A stretch of DNA of 31,099 nucleotides from JAEZHK01 sp964575255 (GCA_964575255.1 CAZNPZ010000034.1:1-31099), one strand, 5' to 3'; positions 23,507 through 31,099 are shown, counted from the stretch's first letter. Notes: generated by a model not told the origin, from the sequence alone. Program-made: numbers and translations.

Positions 23507-24947
23507 CATGGTTCTGGTGCTTGATCTGGGCGACGGCCGGGGAAACGCGCTGGCCCGCAGGGTGCGCAGCGAACAGGTCTACAGCGAAGTGCTCCCGGCG
23601 GACGCATCCGTCGAGACGATCCGAGCGTCTTCGCCCCAGGGCATCCTGATCGCGGGTGACGGTATGCGCGGCATCGCGAACCTTCCTGAACTGATCGATC
23701 TGGGCATCCCGATCCTCGCGATGGGCACGGGCGCGCGCCAAATATTGGCCGCGCTGGGCGGCGCGTCCGCGCCGACGGCGTTCGCCAACGACACCGCGCA
23801 GGTGACGTTTCAGGATTCTCCGCTGTATTCAGGTCTCGGCGAGAGCGAGCGTTTCTTTGACCGGCTGGATGCGTGGGAACTGCCGGAGGGCGTCCGCGCC
23901 ATCGCCGTCACCGAGGACGGCCGCGTGGCGGCGTTCTCAAAGGACGACCGCGTGTTCGGAATGCAGTTCTACACCGAGCAGAACGACCCGGACGGTTTTC
24001 AGATCCTCCGCAATTTCGCCCGCAATGTGTGCCAGTGCGAGCCGATGTGGAACTTCGACCGTTTTTACGAAGAGACGCTTTTACGGATTCAGTCGCAGGC
24101 GCAGGGAGGCAGGGCGATCCTCGCGGTTTCGGGCGGCGTAGACTCGGTGGTATGTGCGGCACTGATGCACAAGGCGCTGGGCGAACAGCTGCTGTGCGTC
24201 TACGTGGATACCGGCCTGATGCGAAAAGGCGAACTGGAGATGACCCGCAGAAGCCTTGAGCCGCAGGGCTTTAAGCTCAAGGCGATCGACGCACGGCAGC
24301 GGTTCATCGACCGGCTTCTGGGTGTCTCCGGCAGCGCGCGGAAGACCCGGCTGGTGGAGCAGGAGATTGTGCGCGTATTGGAGGAGGAGGCGCAGGCGCA
24401 GGGCATCAAGTGCCTGGGCCTTGGCGTCACCTATTCGGACGTATTGGACGGCAACACGCCGATCGACCGGCAACTCTCGCCCGATTCGCCGTTTAAGACG
24501 CTGATCCAGCCGGTCAAAAAACTGTTCAAGGAAGAAGTGCGCCTGGTGGCCGACCAGCTGGGTCTGCCGCCGGAGATCTCGCAGCGGCCCCCGTTCCCGA
24601 CCGCGGGACTCGCGGTGCGCATCATGGGGCCGGCGACGCCGCTGCAGCTGGATCTTCTCCGGGAAGCGGACGCCATTATCTGCGAGGAGATTCAAAAAGC
24701 GGGGCTGGAAAAGCGCATCCGTCAGTTTTTCGCGGTGCTGCCCGGCGTGATGACGCTGGGCGCGTCCGGCGTCGCGGGCCGCACGCTGGCACTGCGCGCG
24801 ATGAACGGCGCGAACGCGTTCCGCCTGCCCTATGACCTGCTGGAACGGGTGGTCGAGCGGGTGACGACGGAGGTTGAAGGCATCAACCGCGTCGTCTACG
24901 ATGTGACCGGACATCCGCCCGCGCAGGTCGAATGGGAAGACGAGTAG
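23499..24947 (+). CDS. GMP synthase (GuaA)-like protein with degenerate glutaminase domain
   Basis: Homologous along its 482 residues to GuaA, which aminates XMP to GMP using glutamine. The amidotransferase half (1-190) keeps the fold (LVLDLGDG, ILIAGDGM, FGMQFYTE) but the nucleophile Cys of the GICYG motif is Gly76 (AMGTG) and the His of QFHPE is Tyr158; Glu160 remains. The pyrophosphatase P-loop SGGVDS (211-216) and VDTGLMRKGE are intact. Other synthetase motifs differ: the KSHHNVGG lid is replaced by a stretch at about 316-325 (NTPIDRQL), PFPGPGL reads PFPTAGL (365-371), and the C-terminus is PPAQVEWEDE rather than KPPATIEWE. So glutamine use is not expected; an ammonia-dependent GMP synthase, or an enzyme with another substrate, are both possible. 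ATG 23499 follows GGGAGGG and overlaps the MazG-like gene by 8 nt. Confidence 0.82.
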   Translation: MSNMVLVLDLGDGRGNALARRVRSEQVYSEVLPADASVETIRASSPQGILIAGDGMRGIANLPELIDLGIPILAMGTGARQILAALGGASAPTAFANDTAQVTFQDSPLYSGLGESERFFDRLDAWELPEGVRAIAVTEDGRVAAFSKDDRVFGMQFYTEQNDPDGFQILRNFARNVCQCEPMWNFDRFYEETLLRIQSQAQGGRAILAVSGGVDSVVCAALMHKALGEQLLCVYVDTGLMRKGELEMTRRSLEPQGFKLKAIDARQRFIDRLLGVSGSARKTRLVEQEIVRVLEEEAQAQGIKCLGLGVTYSDVLDGNTPIDRQLSPDSPFKTLIQPVKKLFKEEVRLVADQLGLPPEISQRPPFPTAGLAVRIMGPATPLQLDLLREADAIICEEIQKAGLEKRIRQFFAVLPGVMTLGASGVAGRTLALRAMNGANAFRLPYDLLERVVERVTTEVEGINRVVYDVTGHPPAQVEWEDE

Positions 24948-25005
24948 CATCTTCCTACGCCGCGGGTTGCCTGAACTCGCCATCCACCCTCGATACGGAG
25001 GACGC

Positions 25006-25824
25006 ATGAAGATACGCCACGCCGACGCGGCCGCGGGGCTCGCGGTCGAGAATACGTTCATCGCGCTGGACGATCTGGAATCCAAGATCGGCGAAGCCAG
25101 CGTGCAGGAGCTTCTTGTTCCCGTTCTGTGCCCGGAGCGGCCGCACCAGATTCTGGTGCGCGCCAGCTGCGAACCGGAGGCCGAGAACGCCCTTCTGGGC
25201 GCGGCCACGGCCAGGGCGCTGATGCTGGCCCGAAAAAAGCCAGACATGCCTTCTTTGATCTACTGCGAGTGCGCGCCGCGCGATCAAATTCGCCGGGACG
25301 CGCTGGAGTCGCTCGGATACCGGGACGAGGACGGCCTTCTGCGCACCCGGAAGGTCCTCAGGCAGGGCCCGATGATCAAGCGGCTGCCGCAGGGCTGCAC
25401 CATCGTCCGGGATTACCTCGCGGACGAGAACGAGTGCAAATTCTTTCTGGAGCGGTACGGCGCGATGTTTGGCCGCGGGCGTGACATGGCGTGGCTCAAG
25501 GGCCTCAAACGCCTGCCCGGCTTCGCGCGGCTGCTCGTGATCGCGCCGGGCGGCCTCGCCGGCGAGATGGTGGTGTGGTCGGAGGAGAAGCAGGGCGTCA
25601 TCGGCATCGTGGAGACCACGCCCGCCTGGCAGCGAAAGGGCGTCGCCAGTTACCTGATGGAACTGGCGCGGCTGTACTTTCTGGAATTGGGACTCGGCGA
25701 GGCCTACTTTGACGTTCGGACGCGGCTGATCGGCGCGGCGCGGCTGGCGGCGACCTCCGGCTTCCGCCCGGCGGAGATGCTGATGCGCTATCCGTCCATC
25801 GACGTTTTTGAAAAAAAGTCCTAA
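25006..25824 (+). CDS. GNAT-family N-acetyltransferase (probable tandem domain)
   Basis: A 272-residue cytoplasmic protein. The C-terminal half (about 135-265) is a GNAT domain with the acetyl-CoA-binding stretch IVETTPAWQRKGVASYLMEL (about 199-218), then YFLELGLGEAYFDVRTRLIGAARLAA and a final GFRPAEMLMRY. The N-terminal half (1-130) has a similar size and ends with a LESLGYRDEDGLLRTRK stretch that resembles the end of a GNAT domain, but it lacks a clear acetyl-CoA loop, so it may be a degenerate copy. GGAGG lies 4 nt before ATG 25006. It sits 58 nt after the GuaA-like gene and 49 nt before asd. The substrate is not known. Confidence 0.8.
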   Translation: MKIRHADAAAGLAVENTFIALDDLESKIGEASVQELLVPVLCPERPHQILVRASCEPEAENALLGAATARALMLARKKPDMPSLIYCECAPRDQIRRDALESLGYRDEDGLLRTRKVLRQGPMIKRLPQGCTIVRDYLADENECKFFLERYGAMFGRGRDMAWLKGLKRLPGFARLLVIAPGGLAGEMVVWSEEKQGVIGIVETTPAWQRKGVASYLMELARLYFLELGLGEAYFDVRTRLIGAARLAATSGFRPAEMLMRYPSIDVFEKKS

Positions 25825-25873
25825 CGCGCCTCACGCGGGCGGAATACTGTGGGATACGGGGGGAACAAAACAA

Positions 25874-26953
25874 ATGAAATTCCGGGCTGGCATCATTGGC
25901 GCGACGGGCATGGTTGGGCAAAGGTTTGTATCGATTCTGGCGGGGCACCCGTGGTTTGATGTGACGGTGCTGGCGGCCAGCGCGCGCTCCGCCGGGCAGC
26001 CGTACATCGACGCGGTCGGCGGACGCTGGGCGTTTTCCTGGCCGGTGCCGGAGAGCGTCCGGAACATGACCGTCCAGGATGCGTCCAACGTGGATGAAAT
26101 CGCCGCGCAGGTGGACTTTGTGTTCTGCGCGGTCGACATGCCCAAGGATCAGATCCGCGCGCTGGAAACCGCTTACGCCCAGGCCGAAACGCCGGTGGTG
26201 TCCAACAACTCCGCCTATCGCATGGCGGACGACGTGCCGATGATGATCCCGGAGATCAATTCTTCCCACATGGCCGTCATCGAGGCGCAGAGGAAACGTC
26301 TGGGCACCAAGGTCGGCTTCGTCACCTGCAAGCCCAACTGCTCCATCCAGGGCTACGTGCCCGCGCTGGAGCCGCTGCGGGAATTCGGGCTTGACAAAGT
26401 CGTGGTCGCCACCTATCAGGCGATCTCCGGCGCGGGCAAGACGTTCCGCTCCTGGCCGGAGATGACCGACAACGTGATCCCGTTCATCGGCGGCGAGGAA
26501 TTGAAAAGCGAGGTCGAGCCGCTGAAGATCTGGGGAAGCGTCGAAGATGGCCGCATTGCGCCGTCCGCAAGACCCATCATCAGCGCCCAGTGCATTCGCG
26601 TTCCGGTCACCGACGGGCACATGGCGGCGGTTTCGGTCAAGTTTGACAGGAAGCCGTCCCGCGAAGAAATCCTCGCCAGATGGGCATCCTACGAGGGCCT
26701 GCCGCAGAAGTACCGCCTGCCCAGCGCGCCGGAAAAATTCCTCACATACTTCGAGGAGGAGAACCGGCCGCAAACCGCGCTGGATCGGGACCTCTTCGGC
26801 GGCATGGGCATCGCCATCGGGCGGCTTCGGGAGGACGTCATCCTCGACTACAAGTTCGTCAGCCTCTCGCACAATACGCTGCGCGGCGCGGCGGGCGGCG
26901 CGGTGCTGACGGCGGAGCTTCTGGCTCACGAGGGCTGGATCGTACGCAAATGA
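25874..26953 (+). CDS. asd: Aspartate-semialdehyde dehydrogenase
   Basis: Reduces L-aspartyl-4-phosphate to aspartate semialdehyde with NADPH, the branch step to lysine/diaminopimelate, threonine and methionine. The 359-residue protein starts with the dinucleotide-binding GIIGATGMVGQRF (5-17). The catalytic Cys156 is in KPNCSIQGY, followed by TYQAISGAGK (about 180-189). VIPFIGGEELKSEVEPLKIWG is the form seen in the archaeal/fungal-type branch rather than the E. coli branch (about 199-219), with His in DGHMAAV (about 252). ATG 25874 follows a G-rich site about 10 nt upstream. dapA is 57 nt downstream. Confidence 0.95.
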   Translation: MKFRAGIIGATGMVGQRFVSILAGHPWFDVTVLAASARSAGQPYIDAVGGRWAFSWPVPESVRNMTVQDASNVDEIAAQVDFVFCAVDMPKDQIRALETAYAQAETPVVSNNSAYRMADDVPMMIPEINSSHMAVIEAQRKRLGTKVGFVTCKPNCSIQGYVPALEPLREFGLDKVVVATYQAISGAGKTFRSWPEMTDNVIPFIGGEELKSEVEPLKIWGSVEDGRIAPSARPIISAQCIRVPVTDGHMAAVSVKFDRKPSREEILARWASYEGLPQKYRLPSAPEKFLTYFEEENRPQTALDRDLFGGMGIAIGRLREDVILDYKFVSLSHNTLRGAAGGAVLTAELLAHEGWIVRK

Positions 26954-27010
26954 AGGCATTCCCCCCGGGTCGCTACAGCTACCTGATCGACCTGACAGGG
27001 GGTTTTCCAT

Positions 27011-27934
27011 ATGCAAGCGCTGTTTACCGGCGTGGGCACGGCGCTCGTCACGCCGTTTGCCTCGGATGATTCCATCGATTTTGAAACCTTGGGTCGCCTG
27101 ATCGACCGCCAGATCGCGTCGGAAATTCCGGCGCTGATTGCCTGCGGTACCACCGGCGAACCCGCGACAATGACCGAGGCCGAGCAGGACGAACTGATCG
27201 GCTTTGTGGTGGAGCGAGCGGCGGGCCGCGCGATCGTGATCGCGGGTGTGGGCGGAAACGACACCAAACGGGTCTGCCGCCGGTCGCAGACCGCGCGCAA
27301 CCTGGGCGCGGACGCGATCCTCGCGGTCACGCCCTACTACAACAAAACCACGCAGGCGGGGCTGATCGAGCACTTCACCCGCGTCGCGGACGCGGCGGAG
27401 ATCCCGGTGGTCTTGTACAACGTGCCGTCCCGGACAGGGCTGAACCTGCTGCCCGAAACCGCGATGCGGCTGGCCGGACACCCGATGATCGTCGCGCTGA
27501 AAGAAGCGAACCCCGACCTGAAGCAGATGACCGAGGGCGCGCGGCTGCTCGCGGGCAAGATGGCGGTCTACTGCGGAAACGACGAGCATTCGTTTTCCGC
27601 GCTCGCGCTGGGCGCGGACGGCGTGATTTCGGTGGCATCGAACCTTGTGCCCGATGCGGTCAAGGCCGTGACGGACCGCTTCTTCTCGGGCAACATCGAT
27701 GAAAGCCGCGCGCTGCAGCTTCAGTTGAACCCGCTGATCGACGCGCTATTTCTGGAAGTCAGCCCGATCCCGGTCAAGGAGGCGCTCGCCGTCATCGGCT
27801 TTGGAAACGGAAAGACGCGGCCGCCGCTCGTCCCGATGGGCGAGGCAAACCGCGAGAAACTGATCGCGGAGCTTATGCATTGGTTCCCGGACGTCCGTCG
27901 ACCGGTCTTGTCGACGCTGACGGACCGAGTTTAA
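27011..27934 (+). CDS. dapA: 4-hydroxy-tetrahydrodipicolinate synthase
   Basis: Condenses pyruvate with aspartate semialdehyde, the product of the upstream gene, in the diaminopimelate/lysine pathway. The TIM-barrel protein has 307 residues, about 15 longer than usual because of an extended C-terminus (HWFPDVRRPVLST). The active site is complete: Thr47-Thr48 in CGTTGEPAT, Tyr136 in LYNVPSRTG, and the Schiff-base Lys164 in VALKEAN. AGGGGG lies 8 nt before the ATG. asd is upstream by 57 nt and nfnA downstream by 26 nt, so all are probably co-transcribed. dapB is not in the window. Related aldolases (NanA) are less likely given the asd neighbour. Confidence 0.95.
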   Translation: MQALFTGVGTALVTPFASDDSIDFETLGRLIDRQIASEIPALIACGTTGEPATMTEAEQDELIGFVVERAAGRAIVIAGVGGNDTKRVCRRSQTARNLGADAILAVTPYYNKTTQAGLIEHFTRVADAAEIPVVLYNVPSRTGLNLLPETAMRLAGHPMIVALKEANPDLKQMTEGARLLAGKMAVYCGNDEHSFSALALGADGVISVASNLVPDAVKAVTDRFFSGNIDESRALQLQLNPLIDALFLEVSPIPVKEALAVIGFGNGKTRPPLVPMGEANREKLIAELMHWFPDVRRPVLSTLTDRV

Positions 27935-27960
27935 TCGATACCATACAAAGGAGTCTGAGC

Positions 27961-28803
27961 ATGTACAGGATTGTGGAGAAACGCAGGCTGAACGAAGAGG
28001 TCACGCTGATGCGCGTCGAGGCGCCCTATGCGGCGCGGCGAGCAAAGCCAGGCCAGTTTGTGATGCTGCGCGTGGACGAAAACGGCGAGCGCATTCCGCT
28101 GACCATCGCCGGGTATGACCGGGAGGCGGGAACCATTACGGTGATCTTCCAGAAAGTCGGGGCCACCACACGGCTTCTGGACGAACTGGACGAGGGCGAG
28201 AGCCTTCAGGACTTCGCGGGGCCGCTCGGCAAACCTTCCGAGACCGAGGGATACAAGCGGGCCGCGGTCATCGGCGGCGGGTTGGGCGTTGCGATCGCCT
28301 ACCCGCAGGCGAAGGCGCTTCATGACGCGGGCGTCTCCGTTGACCTGATCGTGGGCTTCCGAAACGAAGGGCTGATCATCCTCAAGGAGGAACTTCTGGC
28401 CGCCTGCGACGATTTGACCATCATGACCGACGACGGTTCCAACGGGCATAAGGGCTTCGTGACCCAGGCGCTCAAAGAGAAACTGGAGGCAGGGAACACC
28501 TACGACGTGGTCATCGCGATCGGCCCTTTGATGATGATGAAGGCGGTCTCCGAGATGACCCGGCCATATGGCATCAAGACCATTGTCAGCATGAACTCCA
28601 TCATGATCGACGGCACTGGCATGTGCGGCGGCTGCCGCGTGATCGTCGGCGGCGAGACCAAATTCGCCTGCGTCGACGGGCCGGACTTTGACGGCCACCA
28701 GGTGGATTACGACGCCGCGGTCACCCGCGGCAGGATGTACCTGGAGCAGGAAAAAACCGCGAAGGAGCAGCACGCCTGCCGCCTGACGGGAGGGGAACAC
28801 TGA
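27961..28803 (+). CDS. nfnA: NADH-dependent ferredoxin:NADP+ oxidoreductase, small subunit (NfnA)
   Basis: With NfnB it forms a flavin-bifurcating transhydrogenase that couples NADH, ferredoxin and NADP(H). The 280-residue protein has an FAD-binding barrel (1-95; ERIPLTIAGYD about 42-52), an NAD-binding domain starting AAVIGGGLGVAIAYP (about 101-115), and a C-terminal [2Fe-2S] site: Cys222, Cys225 and Cys237 (MCGGC and FACVDG), with Asp217 a possible fourth ligand as known for NfnA. AAAGGAG precedes the ATG. Its stop overlaps the nfnB start by one base (TGATG), so the subunits are made together. Alternative family names are sulfide dehydrogenase beta or a PyrK-like protein; pairing with NfnB decides it. 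Confidence 0.92.
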   Translation: MYRIVEKRRLNEEVTLMRVEAPYAARRAKPGQFVMLRVDENGERIPLTIAGYDREAGTITVIFQKVGATTRLLDELDEGESLQDFAGPLGKPSETEGYKRAAVIGGGLGVAIAYPQAKALHDAGVSVDLIVGFRNEGLIILKEELLAACDDLTIMTDDGSNGHKGFVTQALKEKLEAGNTYDVVIAIGPLMMMKAVSEMTRPYGIKTIVSMNSIMIDGTGMCGGCRVIVGGETKFACVDGPDFDGHQVDYDAAVTRGRMYLEQEKTAKEQHACRLTGGEH

Positions 28804-30206
28804 TGGCCAACATGCAGAAAAATAAAACCCAAATGCCCGAACAGGACGCCGCGGCGCGCGGAAAGAACTTTCAGGAAGTCGCGCTGGGCTATACCGATGA
28901 AATGGCGAAGCAGGAAGCCGAGCGCTGCCTGAACTGCAAAAACAAGCCCTGCGTGAAAGGCTGCCCCGTGGGCGTACACATCCCCGAATTCATTTCCTGC
29001 GTCAAACAGGGCGATCTGGAGAACGCCTACCGGATCCTGAGCGCGGACAATTCCCTGCCCGCGGTGTGCGGTCGCGTCTGCCCGCAGGAGACGCAGTGCG
29101 AGCAGGTGTGCGTGCGCGGCATCAAGGGCGAGCCGGTGGGCATCGGCCGCCTGGAGCGCTACGTCGCGGACTGGGCGATGGCGGCGGGCAAGAAGCCGCC
29201 CGCCCCCGCACCGGACAATGGGCACAAGGTGGCGGTGGTCGGGTCCGGCCCGGCGGGCCTCTCCTGCGCGGGCGCGCTGCGCCAGCTTGGGTACGACGTG
29301 ACCATCTTCGAGGCGCTGCACACGCCGGGCGGCGTGCTCATGTACGGCATTCCGGAGTTCCGGCTGCCCAAGGCGCTGGTGCAGCGGGAGATCGACACCC
29401 TGCGCGAATTGGGCGTACACATCCTGACCAACGTGATCGTCGGGCGCAGCATCCTCCTTGACGAACTGGTCGAGGACGAAGGCTTCGAGGCGGTGTTCGT
29501 CGGCAGCGGCGCGGGGCTTCCGCGCTTCCAGGGCATTGAGGGCGAGGCACTGTGCGGCGTGTACTCCGCGAACGAATTCCTGACCCGAATCAACCTGATG
29601 AAGGCCTACGATTTCCCGAACCACGCGACGCCGGTCAAGGTCGGCAGCCGCGTGGCGGTGATCGGCGGCGGCAACGTGGCGATGGACGCGGCCAGGAGTG
29701 CGCTTCGGATGGGCGCGGATAAGGTGTACATCGTGTACCGTCGCGGCGAGGCCGAAATGCCCGCCCGGATCGAGGAGATCCACCACGCGAAGCAAGAGGG
29801 CATCGAGTTCCACCTTCTGACCAACCCGACGAAAATCTTAAGCGATGGCAAGGGCAATGTCGCGGGGATGGAGTGCGTCAAGATGACGCTGGGCGAGCCG
29901 GATGCCTCCGGACGCCGACGCCCCGTCGCCCAAAAGGACAGCGAGTACCTGATGGATGTCGAGACCGTGGTCGTCGCCATTGGCAACAGCCCGAATCCGC
30001 TGATCGTGTCCACCACCGAAGGGCTCAAATCCGAGAAGTGGGGCGGCATCATCGTGGACGAGGCCACCTGCGCGACTTCAAAAGAGGGTGTCTACGCCGG
30101 CGGCGACGCGGTGACCGGCGCGGCCACCGTCATCCTCGCGATGGGCGCGGGCAAGCAGGCCGCCGCCGCCATCGATGCGTATATCCGGGGGAAGGCGAAG
30201 GAGTAA
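28803..30206 (+). CDS. nfnB: NADH-dependent ferredoxin:NADP+ oxidoreductase, large subunit (NfnB)
   Basis: Partner of NfnA. It holds the bifurcating FAD, two [4Fe-4S] clusters and the NADP(H) site. The 467-residue protein resembles the glutamate synthase small subunit. The N-terminal cluster-binding region has Cys42, Cys45, Cys50 and Cys54 (CLNCKNKPCVKGCP) and a second set in VCGRVCPQETQCEQVC (about 87-102). The first dinucleotide fold is VAVVGSGPAGLSCAG (about 143-157) and the second VAVIGGGNVAMDAARS (about 285-300); a final YAGGDAVTGAATVI (about 431-444) contacts FAD. A glutamate synthase role is less likely because no gltA large subunit is present and NfnA is fused by overlap. A terminator region follows. 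Confidence 0.93.
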   Translation: MANMQKNKTQMPEQDAAARGKNFQEVALGYTDEMAKQEAERCLNCKNKPCVKGCPVGVHIPEFISCVKQGDLENAYRILSADNSLPAVCGRVCPQETQCEQVCVRGIKGEPVGIGRLERYVADWAMAAGKKPPAPAPDNGHKVAVVGSGPAGLSCAGALRQLGYDVTIFEALHTPGGVLMYGIPEFRLPKALVQREIDTLRELGVHILTNVIVGRSILLDELVEDEGFEAVFVGSGAGLPRFQGIEGEALCGVYSANEFLTRINLMKAYDFPNHATPVKVGSRVAVIGGGNVAMDAARSALRMGADKVYIVYRRGEAEMPARIEEIHHAKQEGIEFHLLTNPTKILSDGKGNVAGMECVKMTLGEPDASGRRRPVAQKDSEYLMDVETVVVAIGNSPNPLIVSTTEGLKSEKWGGIIVDEATCATSKEGVYAGGDAVTGAATVILAMGAGKQAAAAIDAYIRGKAKE

Positions 30207-30209
30207 CGC

Positions 30210-30292
30210 CAGAGGGCGCCGCCCTCTGGACACCCGTCAAAGAGCCTGAGGCCCTTTGGAAACCCCAGTCGAAAATGCCGAAGGCATTTTCG
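30210..30292. repeat. Triple hairpin array after nfnB
   Basis: Three consecutive stem-loops: CCAGAGGGC/GCCCTCTGG with loop GCC (30210-30230), CAAAG-GCC/GGC-CTTTG (about 30239-30259), and the perfect CGAAAATGCC/GGCATTTTCG with loop GAA (30270-30292). They are separated by ACACCCGT and AAACCCCAGT-type linkers. None has a U-tract. Confidence 0.8.
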
Positions 30293-30319
30293 GGGGAGAG
30301 AATAAGTCAATACAAACAA

Positions 30320-30355
30320 AGAACGGCTGCCCGGTAAAGGCGGTCGTTCTCTTTT
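30320..30355 (+). terminator. Probable terminator of the operon ending in nfnB
   Basis: AGAACG-gc-TGCC pairs with GGCG-gt-CGTTCT around a 7-nt loop and is followed by CTTTT. It lies about 115 nt after nfnB, beyond the hairpin array. Confidence 0.65.
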
Positions 30356-30381
30356 GGGGTTCGGGGCCGCGGCCCTGATTA

Positions 30382-30412
30382 CGCCGGAAATCCGCATGGC
30401 GGATTCCCGGCG
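30382..30412. repeat. Hairpin with variant of the shared core, copy 4
   Basis: CGCCGG-AAATCCGC pairs with GCGGATT-CCCGGCG around ATG. It resembles the hairpins at 21290, 21332 and 22767, with the inner TCCGC/GCGG core retained. It lies 35 nt downstream of the CbiC-like gene on the other strand, so it is shared between two convergent genes. Confidence 0.65.
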
Positions 30413-30446
30413 CCGCATCGCAAGACGCGTTAGCAGATTCCGATGC

Positions 30447-31099
30447 CTATAGGTTGAGTTGCCGGATCGCTTCGATCATCAACGCGTTCACGATGGAGAC
30501 GGCGGCGCTGGTGCCGCCGCGCTTGCCGCGCAGCACGATCGCGGGCAGATCGCTCTCCCAAATGCGCTCCTTCAATTGTACGACGCTCGCGAACCCGGTC
30601 GGCGCGGCCAGCACCACGAGGTCGCTCAGCGCGTCCGCCTGATGGCGCCGCAGAAGCCGATCCAGCGCGGTCGGTGCGCTGCCCACCACGATCAGCTTCG
30701 TGCCCGGCTGGGACAGCGCGAAATCCAGCGCCACTTCGGCGCGGGTGGTACGGCGCTGTTCCGCCAGCGCGAGCACCTGAGGATCGTCGATGTAGGAGAC
30801 CAGCGAGACGCCCAGCTTGCGGGCGCTCTGTTTATCAATGTCTGAGAGCGCCAGCGCCGTATCGGCCACGATCTGCCCTCCGGTCATCATCACCCTTCGA
30901 ACCAATGTCAGTGCGGTCGGGCTGAAATGAATGCTCTGCGCCAGCGTTTCGTCGCCTGTCTCGGTTTTCACATGTTCTATGATCGCCGCCATTTCGCTGG
31001 TGACGTAAGGCATTGCCGTATTATGTCGGGCTTTCAACACCGATTTTGGCTCTACTCCCAAAGTCGTTGAAAAGGTATAATGGGAGTGGTGATGGAAAT
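30447..31099 (-). CDS. cbiC: CbiC/CobH-family precorrin-8X (cobalt-precorrin-8) methylmutase, 5' end probably off the right edge
   Basis: CbiC moves a methyl group from C-11 to C-12 of the corrin ring late in cobalamin synthesis. Family motifs are visible: SIHFSPTAL (the catalytic-His region), MTGGQIVADT, VVGSAPTALDRLL (usual VxxGNAPTALxxL), APTGFASVVQLKE (usual PVGFVxAxESKE) and GKRGGTSAAVSIVNAL near the C-terminus. Several usually fixed residues differ, so it is a divergent member. The frame stays open to the window edge. In-frame TTG (31061), GTG (31040) and ATG (31013) lack a Shine-Dalgarno, and VEPKSVLKARHN upstream of the ATG fits the usual family N-terminus, so I extend it to the edge as partial. 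Convergent with nfnB. No other cobalamin synthesis gene is adjacent; cobO is 29 kb away. Confidence 0.78.
   Translation of the reverse strand, partial: FHHHSHYTFSTTLGVEPKSVLKARHNTAMPYVTSEMAAIIEHVKTETGDETLAQSIHFSPTALTLVRRVMMTGGQIVADTALALSDIDKQSARKLGVSLVSYIDDPQVLALAEQRRTTRAEVALDFALSQPGTKLIVVGSAPTALDRLLRRHQADALSDLVVLAAPTGFASVVQLKERIWESDLPAIVLRGKRGGTSAAVSIVNALMIEAIRQLNL

Noticed and set aside
31013..31061. TTG 31061 or ATG 31013 as the true start of the CbiC-like gene
   Set aside because: Neither has a Shine-Dalgarno, and the frame is open to the edge with family-like sequence upstream of the ATG, so a start outside the window is more likely. Not excluded.

Overview
The window is GC-rich (well above 60% by eye, with G/C-ending codons in every gene) and looks like chromosome of an anaerobic, GC-rich member of the Clostridia. 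The evidence is a T-box leader for valS, a Firmicutes-type L10 leader with an attenuator, zinc-type L33, a PPi-type phosphofructokinase, HelD, and the flavin-bifurcating transhydrogenase NfnAB. The rank below class (Christensenellales or Oscillospirales are possible) is a guess. I see no tRNA, rRNA, CRISPR array, transposase or phage gene.

Layout. 1-1626 (minus): 5' end of valS behind a complete T-box leader and promoter, then pgsA with its own promoter, then the corrinoid adenosyltransferase cobO. 1695-6977 (plus): helD, a PPi-type pfk and a secreted 5'-nucleotidase, with clear promoters before helD and pfk. 7149-9528 (minus): rsuA, an RsmC-like methyltransferase and an M24 peptidase, joined by two ATGA overlaps and started from a promoter that predicts a leaderless mRNA. 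9541-9808: an intergenic stretch packed with inverted repeats. 9809-17332 (minus): one 2507-residue cyclic beta-1,2-glucan synthase-like protein, a quarter of the window. 17532-18614 (plus): a HAD phosphatase fused to a GNAT acetyltransferase.

18713-22754 (plus) is the rpmG-secE-nusG-rplK-rplA-rplJ-rplL block. Matching GTGGGAGG...CCACA leaders precede rplK and rplA, and an L10 leader with attenuator precedes rplJ. rpoB does not follow rplL. The spacers in this block hold strong hairpins, several of which share an inner core while their outer arms differ.

23069-30206 (plus) reads as one operon from a strong promoter: a MazG-like pyrophosphohydrolase, an overlapping GuaA-like protein, a GNAT protein, asd, dapA, nfnA and nfnB. 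The GuaA-like protein has lost the glutamine-amidotransferase Cys and His and several synthetase-domain motifs. It is the most interesting gene here. asd and dapA make the lysine/diaminopimelate precursor, and NfnAB can supply NADPH for that pathway. The window closes with a hairpin array and a minus-strand CbiC-family gene that runs off the right edge; with cobO it points to corrinoid metabolism, but no other cobalamin gene is present.
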